DNA of 64,000 bases from Pseudomonas viridiflava (lineage in GTDB: Bacteria > Pseudomonadota > Gammaproteobacteria > Pseudomonadales > Pseudomonadaceae). The stretch spans positions 806,001 to 870,000 of the forward strand of contig NZ_UTIQ01000241.1 in NCBI RefSeq assembly GCF_900582625.1, written 5' to 3'. Positions 41,246-51,400 of this stretch are shown here, in pieces (position 1 is the first letter of the stretch; each line of letters starts with the position of its first letter). Position numbers and translations under genes: made by a program. The notes beneath the pieces were generated by a model. It did no database searches, was not told the DNA's origin, and saw nothing but the letters and a program-made list of their open reading frames with translations.

Positions 41246-41374
41246 ACGCCCGCTTGTTTTTCCGCCGCCGTGGCTTACTGCGTTGCGCCAATCCGACAGA
41301 CGTCATGGCCAAAACACGCGTTAGGGGGGTCTAGAAAACCGAAAGCAACCCGGCCTTCCCACGGAGATTTCCCC

Positions 41375-41863
41375 ATGCAGCTCAAAGGTTCCTGCCATTG
41401 CGGCGCCGTCGCCTTCAGCCTCACCAGCCAACATCCGTACCCGTATCAGCGCTGTTATTGCTCAATCTGTCGCAAGACCCAGGGCGGCGGCGGTTACGCC
41501 ATCAACCTCAGTGGCGACGCACGCAGCATGAAAGTGCGCGGGCGCAAACACATCAGCATTTACCACGCGAAAATCAAACCCACCGGCGCCGGCCGCGCCC
41601 GCATCAGCAGCGCCGAACGGCATTTCTGCAACCAGTGCGGCAGCGCCTTATGGCTGTTCAGCCCGGAATGGCCGGAGCTGATTCACCCGTTCGCCAGCGC
41701 CATCGACAGCGAGCTGCCGGTGCCACCCGAGCACACCCATTTGCTGCTCGACTCCAAAGCCAGTTGGGTGGAGGTCGACAAGCGCAAGGGCGACAAAACG
41801 TTCGAGGGTTTCCCCAAGGAATCGATTGCGCAGTGGCATCAACGGTTGGGGTTGGAGACTTAA
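41375..41863 (+). CDS. GFA-family zinc protein (glutathione-dependent formaldehyde-activating enzyme-like)
   Basis: A 162-residue Mss4-fold protein with the family's zinc ligands: GSCHCGAVAF (residues 6-15), RCYCSICRKTQGG (27-39) and HFCNQCGSALW near residue 85. GFA proteins have a proposed role in S-hydroxymethyl-glutathione formation, but most members are uncharacterised. GGAG precedes the ATG at 41375. The gene overlaps the convergent DUF4239 gene by 4 bases at its 3' end. Confidence 0.88.
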   Translation: MQLKGSCHCGAVAFSLTSQHPYPYQRCYCSICRKTQGGGGYAINLSGDARSMKVRGRKHISIYHAKIKPTGAGRARISSAERHFCNQCGSALWLFSPEWPELIHPFASAIDSELPVPPEHTHLLLDSKASWVEVDKRKGDKTFEGFPKESIAQWHQRLGLET

Positions 41864-42654
41864 TGCATAGGGCCGTAGGGCGGCCGATTGAACAGTTGCA
41901 GCGTGTCGATAAGCGCATCAGGCATTACCCGCACGCTGCCGGTAAACGGGCAGTCCATGGCCATCACCAGCAACAGTCCAAAGCCGATTACCGCCGCGAG
42001 GCTGCCGGTCATGCAGGCCTGGCTGCGGTTGTGCCCGGTGCGCAACGCCACCGCAAACGCCACGGTGATTAGCCCTCCACCCAACAACAGGCCCCACATG
42101 AGCGCGGGCAACTGCGAACGGCTGTCTCGCAGGCGATTGCGCCGGTGATCGTTAAGGTCCACGACGTGCTGGTAGAAGTGCTCGCCACGGGTGTGCTGAG
42201 TGGGTTCGCTCAGTTCGAGCTGATGATGCACATGCCACAATTCATTCAGGGCAATCGCCACTTCAATGCTGCTTTGCCCGTTTTCCATGGTTCGCCATTC
42301 GGTGTCGATCACGCGATTGGCGTAGGTGTCGAGCGCCGTTTGCAGGTCGGTTTGGTGTGGCAGCGGCAGTTGCTGGGCCAGGCGGTACAAGCGACCCAGG
42401 GCGTTGGACTCGCGCGATACGTTGCTGGCCGCCGCGTCAAACTCGGCGTACACCGCTGAAATTGTGAAGGCCAAGGTAATGCCGAACACGGCGCCCACCG
42501 TTTGGAAGATCGACAGCCCCACGCCGTTGTCGTCGCTCGGTTGCGGGCAGTAGCGGTTGACCAGCAACGAGGCACCAGCGGCCAGCACGCCGCTGCCGAC
42601 CACCAGCACCAAAAATAATGTCCACAGGGGAAATGAGAGCAGGTACATCTGCAT
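41860..42654 (-). CDS. DUF4239-family (bestrophin-like) membrane protein
   Basis: A 264-residue protein with two N-terminal transmembrane segments (about residues 8-32 and 48-68, SIFQTVGAVFGITLAFTISA) and two C-terminal ones (about 186-205 and 214-235). A cytoplasmic helical domain with RRNRLRDSRSQLPALMW precedes the third segment. This arrangement is that of DUF4239, distantly related to bestrophin channels. Function is unknown. The first ATG (42654) or the one two codons later (42648) could be the start. Confidence 0.8.
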   Translation of the reverse strand: MQMYLLSFPLWTLFLVLVVGSGVLAAGASLLVNRYCPQPSDDNGVGLSIFQTVGAVFGITLAFTISAVYAEFDAAASNVSRESNALGRLYRLAQQLPLPHQTDLQTALDTYANRVIDTEWRTMENGQSSIEVAIALNELWHVHHQLELSEPTQHTRGEHFYQHVVDLNDHRRNRLRDSRSQLPALMWGLLLGGGLITVAFAVALRTGHNRSQACMTGSLAAVIGFGLLLVMAMDCPFTGSVRVMPDALIDTLQLFNRPPYGPMH

Positions 42655-42939
42655 GGATAGTCCTTGGGTTAGCCAGCAAACATCGCCAATTCGCTTGGCG
42701 ACAACGCTCAGCAGCCTTGCCCAACCCCCTCGTTCACACCATCCGTCGCTACGCAGCCAACCGTGGGTTATTGCCTGAATCGTCTGGGAAAACCGGGCGG
42801 CAAACGCTTGCCGCTGCTGGCAAGCTCACGCCGCCTGCCTCGTGCCAATGTGCGCCGTAACACTTGTTCTAGAGCCATCGTGCAAGTTGGCCCGTGATGT
42901 GCAGTCACGGCTGCACCTACTCGTTAACGGCAAACACCC

Positions 42940-43419
42940 ATGACCAGCGTATCGAGCAACCTTTCGCTGCTGAGCTTTATCAACTCGATCTCCAAATCGG
43001 AAACCAGCGACAGCACCAAACCCGCCCCCGGCACCGGCAGCAGCACCGCGCCGGCAACGGACACGGCGGCTGAAGAACCCAAAGATCCGATTGGTGAACT
43101 GCGCAAATACGCGGCTGCCATCGTCGCGCAGTCACGCGGTGGCCTGTTCAACGCGCTGGCTGGTGGCGAGCAGACCAGCCCCGCCCAGTCGGCCGGCTTC
43201 AACGGCGCCAACAGCCAGAGCGCGATTCAACTGCCCGACGTGGCCAGCATGAACCGCGACGACGCCGCCAGCTTGCTGCCGCAGGTGCAGAAGCTGATCG
43301 ACAAAGGCTTGAGTGATTCGGTGGCAGTGGCCGGCTTTAACGGGGACAAACAAACCGAGTCGCTGGAGACTTACCGCGACTGGCTGCAAAGCAAAGCCGG
43401 CATCAGCATTTACGTGTGA
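42940..43419 (+). CDS. Hypothetical protein with disordered N-terminus
   Basis: A 159-residue protein. Residues 15-50 are low-complexity (Pro, Thr, Ala, Ser), followed by helical segments (IGELRKYAAAIVAQSRGGLF; DDAASLLPQVQKLIDKGLSD). No signal peptide and no membrane helix. No strong ribosome site is seen before the ATG at 42940. It does not belong to a family I know. Confidence 0.6.
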   Translation: MTSVSSNLSLLSFINSISKSETSDSTKPAPGTGSSTAPATDTAAEEPKDPIGELRKYAAAIVAQSRGGLFNALAGGEQTSPAQSAGFNGANSQSAIQLPDVASMNRDDAASLLPQVQKLIDKGLSDSVAVAGFNGDKQTESLETYRDWLQSKAGISIYV

Positions 43420-43436
43420 GCGTCGGGGCCGCGCTT

Positions 43437-44441
43437 TCAGAAGGCATAGCGGTACTGCACCTGAACGCCGAACACCTGGCGCTGTTCATGGAAGGTTGAG
43501 GCCCGCGCGTGCACCTGAGCGGCCACGCTGCTGGCTGGACTCAGCGCGTAACGGCTGCCGGCGGTTGCGCTGGGCACCAGTTGTCGCTGACGCAACGGGC
43601 TGCGCACCTCGAACTGCTCCAACCCTGGAATATCGGACCGCCCTCGAAACACCGGGGCGTCTTCGTTGAGCAGTACATCCATGGCTAGCGCGGCCGTCAG
43701 GGTCAGTTGCGGGTCGACCGGCAGGCTGCCGCGCAGCGTGGCGGTGGCATAGGTTTGCTCACTGCGCGCGCCCTCAATATTCAACGGCAAGGCGACGTTG
43801 CGCTCTTCAAAGCCACGGTGTGCCCCTTGCACATGGGTAAGCGCCAACTCCGGCACCAGCCGTGAATCGCCGACCGCCACGCCATAGCCCACCGCCAATC
43901 GCTGCGCCGTGCTTTTGATCGCCACTGCCGATGAGGCGGTTTGTACATCGGCCTCGTGCTCGCCCCGCTGGAAGCGGCTTTCGCCTGTACTCAGCGACGC
44001 GCCGAGGTTGGCCAGCCAGCCGGTTTCGGTGTCGGCGTGCTGCTGGTAGGCGACCCACAGGCCAAGGCCGTGGGCCCGGTCCTCATGGCGACGCCCATCC
44101 GCTTCAGCCCAGGCCACGTTCAGCCCCATGGCCACCTGGGCATTCAGCCGGCGCCCCGCTCCCAGTTGACCGATTCGCTGGCGGTCGTCTGCCACTGACT
44201 CGCCCGTGCTCACTGCACCGTCGGCGCTCAGGCAATAGCGTTGCGCCGCACCCGGCAGGCAGTGTTGTTCCAGCAATAAGCGCGCACGGCGGGCCTGCAT
44301 GGCCAGCAGATCGGTGCTGGTGTTGGCGCTTTGGATGACCGAGGTTTGCAGTTCGCTGAAACTGCCGCCAGCCAGCAGGCCAAGGCTGGTCATGCCGGTG
44401 GCGGCGGTCCAGCGATAGGCGCGGGACGAATCGTCGAGCAA
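43437..44441 (-). CDS. Autotransporter-type outer-membrane beta-barrel protein (start doubtful, possibly frameshifted)
   Basis: A 334-residue protein. Residues from about 75 form alternating amphipathic strands (LNAQVAMGLNVAWAEADGRR, GLGLWVAYQQHADTETGWLA) and the chain ends in VQYRYAF, the aromatic C-terminus used for barrel insertion. There is no passenger domain and no good signal peptide. The only in-frame start is a TTG at 44441 with no Shine-Dalgarno. An ATG at 44451, with AGG upstream, is one base out of frame and would give MKTL before a short frame. A single-base indel in the ACCCTT stretch would join them into a normal start, so the gene may be frameshifted. Confidence 0.72.
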   Translation of the reverse strand: MLDDSSRAYRWTAATGMTSLGLLAGGSFSELQTSVIQSANTSTDLLAMQARRARLLLEQHCLPGAAQRYCLSADGAVSTGESVADDRQRIGQLGAGRRLNAQVAMGLNVAWAEADGRRHEDRAHGLGLWVAYQQHADTETGWLANLGASLSTGESRFQRGEHEADVQTASSAVAIKSTAQRLAVGYGVAVGDSRLVPELALTHVQGAHRGFEERNVALPLNIEGARSEQTYATATLRGSLPVDPQLTLTAALAMDVLLNEDAPVFRGRSDIPGLEQFEVRSPLRQRQLVPSATAGSRYALSPASSVAAQVHARASTFHEQRQVFGVQVQYRYAF

Positions 44442-44564
44442 GGGTTTTCATCGGACGATGCCTGCGCAAAAACAAGCAGCAAGCATCGTCAGCAGCGGCG
44501 CTTAGGGATGTAGGAACTTCCCTAGGGCAAAGCCAGGTTCGGCCCCAAGCGTTTTATGGATTGG

Positions 44565-45158
44565 CTACACCGCTGGCGTGTCGACAAATACCGGAAGGCC
44601 TTCAAGCGCATCCGTAAACGCCGCCAGCCGTGGGCAGGTTTGCGGGTCGGCCAGTTCCGGCACCATTAATCGCGCGAACGACCAGGCCACCGCCACGCTG
44701 ACCTCGGCCTGCCCCGGTGGGGTATTCAGCGGTTGGTTGGCGAGCTCCGTTTCCAGTCCCGCCCACGCGGCGGCGAGCTGGCTGTGCACGCGTTCAAGCC
44801 AAGGCTGGTGGAGTTTTTCCTGGGGACGAAGGTTGTGTTCGTACACCACCTGCACCGCTTTCTCACACGCGGCGAGCGCCAACCCGGTGAGTCGAAACGC
44901 CCGGGCGCGAGCACCCGATTCGGTGGGCCACAGGCGCGAGAGCGGGTCGATAAATTGCAGGATCAGCGACGAGTCCATTAGCACTTGCCCGTCGTCCAGC
45001 ACCAGCGTGGGCGCCTTGACTACGGGATTGAGGGTTCGAAACTCGGCGAAGGTGCTAAACACCGAGAGCGACTGATGCTCAAACGGCACGTCGAGCAGCT
45101 TCAGGCAAATGGCGGTACGGCGTACATACGGCGAATCGAGCATTCCGATCAGTTTCAT
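44565..45158 (-). CDS. Glutathione S-transferase family protein
   Basis: A 197-residue GST. The N-terminal thioredoxin-like domain starts MKLIGMLDSPYVRRTAICLK (Ser/Tyr in the active-site helix), has the cis-Pro segment NPVVKAPTLVLDDG and the glutathione-binding MDSSLILQFID. The all-helical C-terminal domain follows from about residue 85. GGAG with 8-base spacing supports the ATG at 45158. Substrate unknown. Confidence 0.92.
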   Translation of the reverse strand: MKLIGMLDSPYVRRTAICLKLLDVPFEHQSLSVFSTFAEFRTLNPVVKAPTLVLDDGQVLMDSSLILQFIDPLSRLWPTESGARARAFRLTGLALAACEKAVQVVYEHNLRPQEKLHQPWLERVHSQLAAAWAGLETELANQPLNTPPGQAEVSVAVAWSFARLMVPELADPQTCPRLAAFTDALEGLPVFVDTPAV

Positions 45159-45418
45159 AACCATCACTCCATTAACGGTGCATCGCTGGAAAGCCGATCA
45201 TAGAGGCTTCCACGGCGGCTGCAAGCCGCGCCGCCGCGTGCCTGGACGGAGCCGTTTTCCCCGCCGCCAGGGGGCGAATTAACTTGGTACTTTCGTACCG
45301 CCTGTCAGAAATGCGGCTGGCCTACCTTTAGTTCTGTCAACAAACTGGCAAAGGCTGGAAGTGCCTCTACGCTCCGCTTACCGAAAGGTGCTCCACGGAC
45401 TGGTTAAGAGCGTCAGGA

Positions 45419-48400
45419 ATGGCAAGCTCGCGCGCTGCACATGTGTTTCGTCCCTCCAGCCAAAAGCTGGCCCTTGAACAACGCATCCTCTTCGACGGCG
45501 CTGCTGCAGTCGCGGTCGACCACCAGCAAAGCCAGGACGCCGACGCTCCGGCCGCCGACCACTCCGCTGCCAGCGAACCCGCCGCCGCCCAACGCGAAAC
45601 CTCCCCGAGCAAGCACCTGCTAGTGCTCGACAGCCGCATTGAAAACCGCGACCAGCTTTTGGCAGGCCTGCCCGCCAACGTGACCGCCATCGTGGTCAAC
45701 AGCACTGAAGATGGTCTTGCGGCCATTTCGGCAGCGCTTGCACAAATGGGCCAAGCCGACTCAGTGCAAATTCTTTCCCACGGATCATCGGGGCAATTTT
45801 CGCTGGGCAACCAGACCGTCAGCGCCGACAACCTCGGACAGTTCAGCGACACCTTGCAAGGCTGGAAAAACCACCTGAGCGCCGGCGCCGACATTCAATT
45901 GTTTGGCTGCGACGTCGGTGCCGGCAGCGCCGGACAAACGCTGGTGAACGGCCTGGCGCAGCTGACCGGCGCGGATGTGGGCGCCTCGAACAACGACACC
46001 GGCGCACGCGACAAGGGCGGCGACTGGACCTTGGAAGTACGCAGCGGAGACGTCGACCAGAGCCTCGCGCTGGGTGCGGTCGCGCTGTCGAGTTTCGATG
46101 GATTGTTGGCCAATGCGGCACCCACCGTCACCGTGAGCACGCCTAGCAGCGACGTGCTGCTGGGTAGCCAATTCGACTTCACGCTGAATTTCTCCAACGC
46201 CTCGTCGCAAGTGGGCTATTCGCCCTTTATTGCGCTGTTCATGCCGGCCACCGGGAAAGACGGCGACGATGGCGCTACCTTCGTTTCGGCCAGTTATTTC
46301 GGTACCGCGCTGCACAGCGAGGTGGTGGTATTCGACAGTGCCGGCAAAGCGACCATACCCATCGCCAAAGACGCCAGTGGCCAGCCCATCGTCATTGACG
46401 CAAGCACGTACGGAATGCGCGCCGGCGACCAGATGGTGATCATCCAGATTCCCTTTGCCAGCGTGTCGCAAGATCAGCCCTTAATGCCCATCCAGATCAC
46501 CGCCAACCTTAGCAACCTGGCAGACACCACGCTCTCCAACGGCTCACCAAACCTGACCATCAAAGCCATCGGTGGTTTTGAACTGGGCAACGACCCGCTC
46601 AACAACCCAACCGACGACCCTTCGCTGATCCAGAGCGCCGCCACCTCGTTCGTGGTGCACCCATCGGTGATCACGTTCACCGAAAATTTCGAAGCCGCTG
46701 AAGGCGAGACCGCCACCGGGCCCAACTTTCCGCGCACCTTGACCACCACGGTGACCCCCGCCGCGGGGCAGACGCTGACCAACGTACAGGTCACGCAACC
46801 GTTACTTGAAAGCACGCAGATAACGGCGATCACGCCGGGGGCCGGAGGCGCGCTGGTGTCGTTGACACTGGCCAATGGCACGCTGATCACCGACCCGGCG
46901 GCAATGGCCGCAGCCATCGCCGATGACACGGTTTACATCAGCGCATTCACGGTCGAGTACGCCACGCTGAGTGCGGCCGCCAACACGGTGGTCGAGTTCT
47001 ACGTGCCTGAGGCCAGCGCCAATGGCACCACGATTCTGAACCCCAACACCGGCGACGAAGTCACCATCACCCTGGGCGCAGCCACCGCCACCGGGCAGTG
47101 GAAACCGCTGGACGGGCGGGATGTAGTGGCGCCGGCCACCACCATCGATTTCAGCGGCAGCGGCGATGCGACCGACTTTATCGCCAAGTCCATTTCCCTG
47201 GTCAAAGACGTGTCGGTGCAAACCGACCTCGGCACTGAAGGCGTTACGCCCGGCGACACGCTGCTGTACACGCTCGACATCGTGGTATCCGACTATTTTG
47301 CCTTTGGCCAAAGTGTGTTCGGCGAGGGGCAGTTTATTGTGGTAGACCAGTTGGGAGACGGCCTGAGCCTCACCAACACGCCGGTGCTCACGCTAGACGT
47401 CAATGGCACCACGCAGAGCATCCCGCTCACTGCGCAAGTGGTGACAAACGCCGATGGCAGCAGCACGGTGCAGTTCGATATTGCCGCTACCCTTAAAGGC
47501 GCATTTGGCTACGTCAGTTGGCTCAACGGCGACCTGGCTTTCGATGATGTGCGCGCAGGCTTGTCCAAGGCGACCATCACCTACATGGCGCTGGTGGCTC
47601 AGAGTTACACGCCGCCAGCCGGCAACCCGCACAGCGAAATTAACGAGGGCGATGAGTTCAGCAACAGCGCCGTAGTGACGGCCAGCGTGATGGAAGATCC
47701 GTACAACGTGACCGGCACTGACCGTACCGAGGGCTCCGAGTCCACCAGTGCCGTGCCGGTTGGGCATGTGAACATCGATATTGTCAGCGTGAACGGCAGC
47801 CCGGCTGGCTTCGATCCTGAGTTAAGCCCCGGCGACACGATCACCTTCACCCTCAGCTATGACTTGGTCACCGGCGACTACGAAAACTTCGTGCTCACCG
47901 CCTACCTGCCGGAACCGTTGTTTTCGGTGGCCTCGATTAACTGGGGTTCCGGGGATCAACCGGGGCAGTGGCAGTTGGGCGCGGGCAACACCAACGCGGG
48001 TGGCGTGGTGAGCGTCACCAGCGGGCCCGGTAATTCGGTGGTCTTCGATCTGGGCAGCCATGTCAGCGCCGCCACGGTGGGCAGCCGGGTTGAACTGCAA
48101 TTCACCATGCAGGTAGGCAATCAACCGTTTGCGGATCAGCGCGAGCAAGCCGTACTGGCTCAGTCCACGCAGCAAACCACGCTGACCGACGTCACCCTCG
48201 AATCCGAAGCACTGGTCACCATCATTTCGGTCGCTGAGCCGGTGCTGGCCATCGCCCACGGCGTCATTTCCGCAAGCCACGGCACGGTTCAGGGCACGAC
48301 GGGCAGTTGGCGACCACCTGGCACCACGGGCGTGCCATTTACCGGCTCGGTAACCAGCCTCACGGCCATTGAAGGAACGGTCACCGGCATTGATGGTGCC

Positions 48401-51400
48401 GATGTACTGCGCCTGGCAACCGCCATCGAAAATACCGGTGGAGGCGGCGCGTTCGACGTGAGTACCACTATCACGCTGCCGCCGAGTTTGAGTTTTGTCG
48501 GCGGTGGCCTGGCCAGTGCCAACCTACAGATCTTTCGCGGCGATGGTACGCAGTTGATCGCGGGCGTCGACTACAGCGTCAGTGGTAATGAAGTCACCTT
48601 TCTCGACGCCAACAACCAGGCCACGCTGCTGGCCGGACGCACGGCCAGCGCCACAGAAACCAGCGGCGCGAACCTGGTGGTCATCACCTACGACGTGGTG
48701 ACGAGTGCGACCGTTGATGCCGGGCGTACCTTGCAAACCAGCGCGGCGTTAACGCACTACGCCAGCGCGGAAGGTGGGGCCAATTTCACGCCAACGCCGG
48801 TCACCGACACCGCCGACCAGCAAGTCGCTACGCCATCCATTCGTATCGTCTACGCCGGCGGCAGCCTGGATGAAGCTGACTCCAGCGCCACGCACACAAC
48901 CGGCTCCAATCTGGTGATTGGCGAATCGATGCTGTACGACATCCTGGTGACATTGCCTGAGGGCACCACCCAGAACCTGCGTATCGACGATGCCATTCCC
49001 GACGGGCTGCGCCTGGACCTCACCTTTAACGGTGGGCTGGGCTATGAACTGATCACTACCACCGCAGGCAGCGCTGCGCTTGGCAGCAATTTTGCCGGCA
49101 ATGTCGCGATCAGCGGCTTCACCGGCCCCGGTGGCACTGTCGGCGAGGACGGTATCGATCCACGCTTCGCCTTTAGCGCGTCGGGTGTCACAGCGGACAA
49201 CACCACCGGCAACGAAACCTTTGCGATCCGCGTGCGGGTCGTCGCCAGTAACGTTATCGACAACCAGAGTTCGGTCATTCACAAAAACGGCGCGACGCTT
49301 CAATACGACGATCCGGATGGCAGCACGCCCAATGGCAGTACCCCGACCAATGAGCGGACCACACAGGCCAATAGCAGACCGACCGTCACCATCAGCGAAC
49401 CGACGTTGACCATTACCCAGGCGCTGACCTCGACGTCCGGCCCTGGCGGTTACGACGCCGGTGACCCGCTGGAATTCACCATCACCATTACCAATGGCAA
49501 CACCGTCACCGACTTCAGCGCTTTTGATTTGACCTTGCTGGATAACCTGCCAACCGAGCTGAGCAATGTCACTATCACCGGCGTGGTTTACCAGGGCGGC
49601 GCCACCAACAACGGCGGTGTCGATTTCGAAATCGTCAACGGACAGTTGCGTACCGCGAACGGCGCGAACATCGACCTGGCCAAAGGCGCCAGCATCGTGC
49701 TGACCCTGGGCGGGGAAGTGAATGCCAATGCCGCAGCCGACGGCCCCTCGTTCAGCAATACCGCACAGGTACGCTGGACCAGCCTGGACGGCACGGATTC
49801 GGGCGAGCGCACAGGTGCCGACGGGGTGCTCAATGGCGGCACGTTGAACGACTACCGGAGCGAATCGGTTCTTGTCGTTCCGGTGCCGGCGGCGCTTGAA
49901 CTGTCGCGTGTCGGCGGATTGCCAGGCACTGCCGCCCCAAATCCGACGACGGCGGAGGACGAGCAAGTAGCCGTTGGCGAGATCATTCGCTACCGCGCCA
50001 ATGCGCTGATGCCTGAAGGCGTCAACACCGACTACCGCCTCACGTTCACCCTCGACAATGGCCTCGATGCCCTGCCCGATTCGTTTCGCATCGTATTTAT
50101 TTCCACTACCGGCATGACCACCACGCTGACGCTGACCACCGGCGGGGCTCTGAGCCTGGTGGGCAACGAAGACAGCGTCGAAGCGCTGCCCATTACCTCC
50201 GACCTGACGGGGGCATCGCCCACCGGTGTACTCGATCCGGCGTTCATCCAAATCACCACCGTCAACGGTCAGCAAGTTGTCACCCTGCTTCTGGGCGATA
50301 TCAGCAACATCACCGACAGCGATGATGACCTGGAAAGCCTGTCGGTCGATTTCAGCGTGCGGGTACTCAACCAGGCCTCAAACGTTGCTGGAACCGTGTT
50401 GAGTGTGAGTGCGCAAGGCTCGGTGAACGGCATTCAACGTACGCAGAGCGCCACGCTGAACGAAGAAGTGGTGGAGGCGACCTTTAGCGACTTCGACAAA
50501 CAAGTCATCAGCTTCGATCCCAACCCTACCGGCACCACCGGCACCGCCACCGTGCAAGTGGCCATGACCCAAAGCGGCACCCTTGCCGCCTACGACACAC
50601 ACCTGACCGACGGGTTCGCCGGCGGCACCGATTACACGCTGGTCAGCCTGACGATTGGCGACATCACCTACGGCCCCGGCAACTTACCGACGGGTGTGGT
50701 GGTGAGCACCACCGGCGGCATCACCGTCGACATCGACCAGATCGCTATCGGCGCGCAGGTGGAAGTGGTGTACGAGGTCACGCTGACCAATGCGACAGCG
50801 GTGGCGGCCACCGACGCCACGCTGACGTGGAGCAGCCTGCCGGAAACCTTCACCACGTGGGGCGGTTCAACCGTCGGCACCGACGGCGCTACGGATGGCG
50901 AACGCACCGGCAGCAACATCGGGCCAAACACCTATCTGCGCACGGAAAGCGCGGGGCTGGGGCTGATTGCCGGCACGTTGTGGAATGACACGCTCACCCC
51001 CACCGCCAGCGCGACGCCCGATGGCACCGGACTCTCCGGGCTGACCGTCACCCTGACCTGGGCGGGCGCCGACGGCGACCTCAGCACCACGGACGACAAT
51101 GCGCAGTTCACCACCACTACCGACGTTAACGGCGAGTACCACTTCGGCGTGCTGGCCAGCGGTCTTTTTCGGATCGATACGCCCACCGGTACCGTCACGT
51201 TTCCCGACCCGCTGGGCGGCCTGAAAGTCCGTATCGACACCGACACGGCCACCGCCCTGGGGCAGATCAACATTACCCTTGGCGAGGGCAGCACCGAGAC
51301 CGCCGATGCCGGTTACGTCGAACAGAACGATGCCCCGGTCAACACCGTTCCGGGCACCCAGACCACCGATGAAGACACCGCGCTGGCAATTACGGGCATC

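Noticed and set aside
48749..50275. 508-codon minus-strand frame and many similar ones opposite the giant adhesin
   Set aside because: The repeated G/C-rich codons of the adhesin leave long open frames on the other strand; translations are Val/Gly/Arg-rich and lack starts with ribosome sites.
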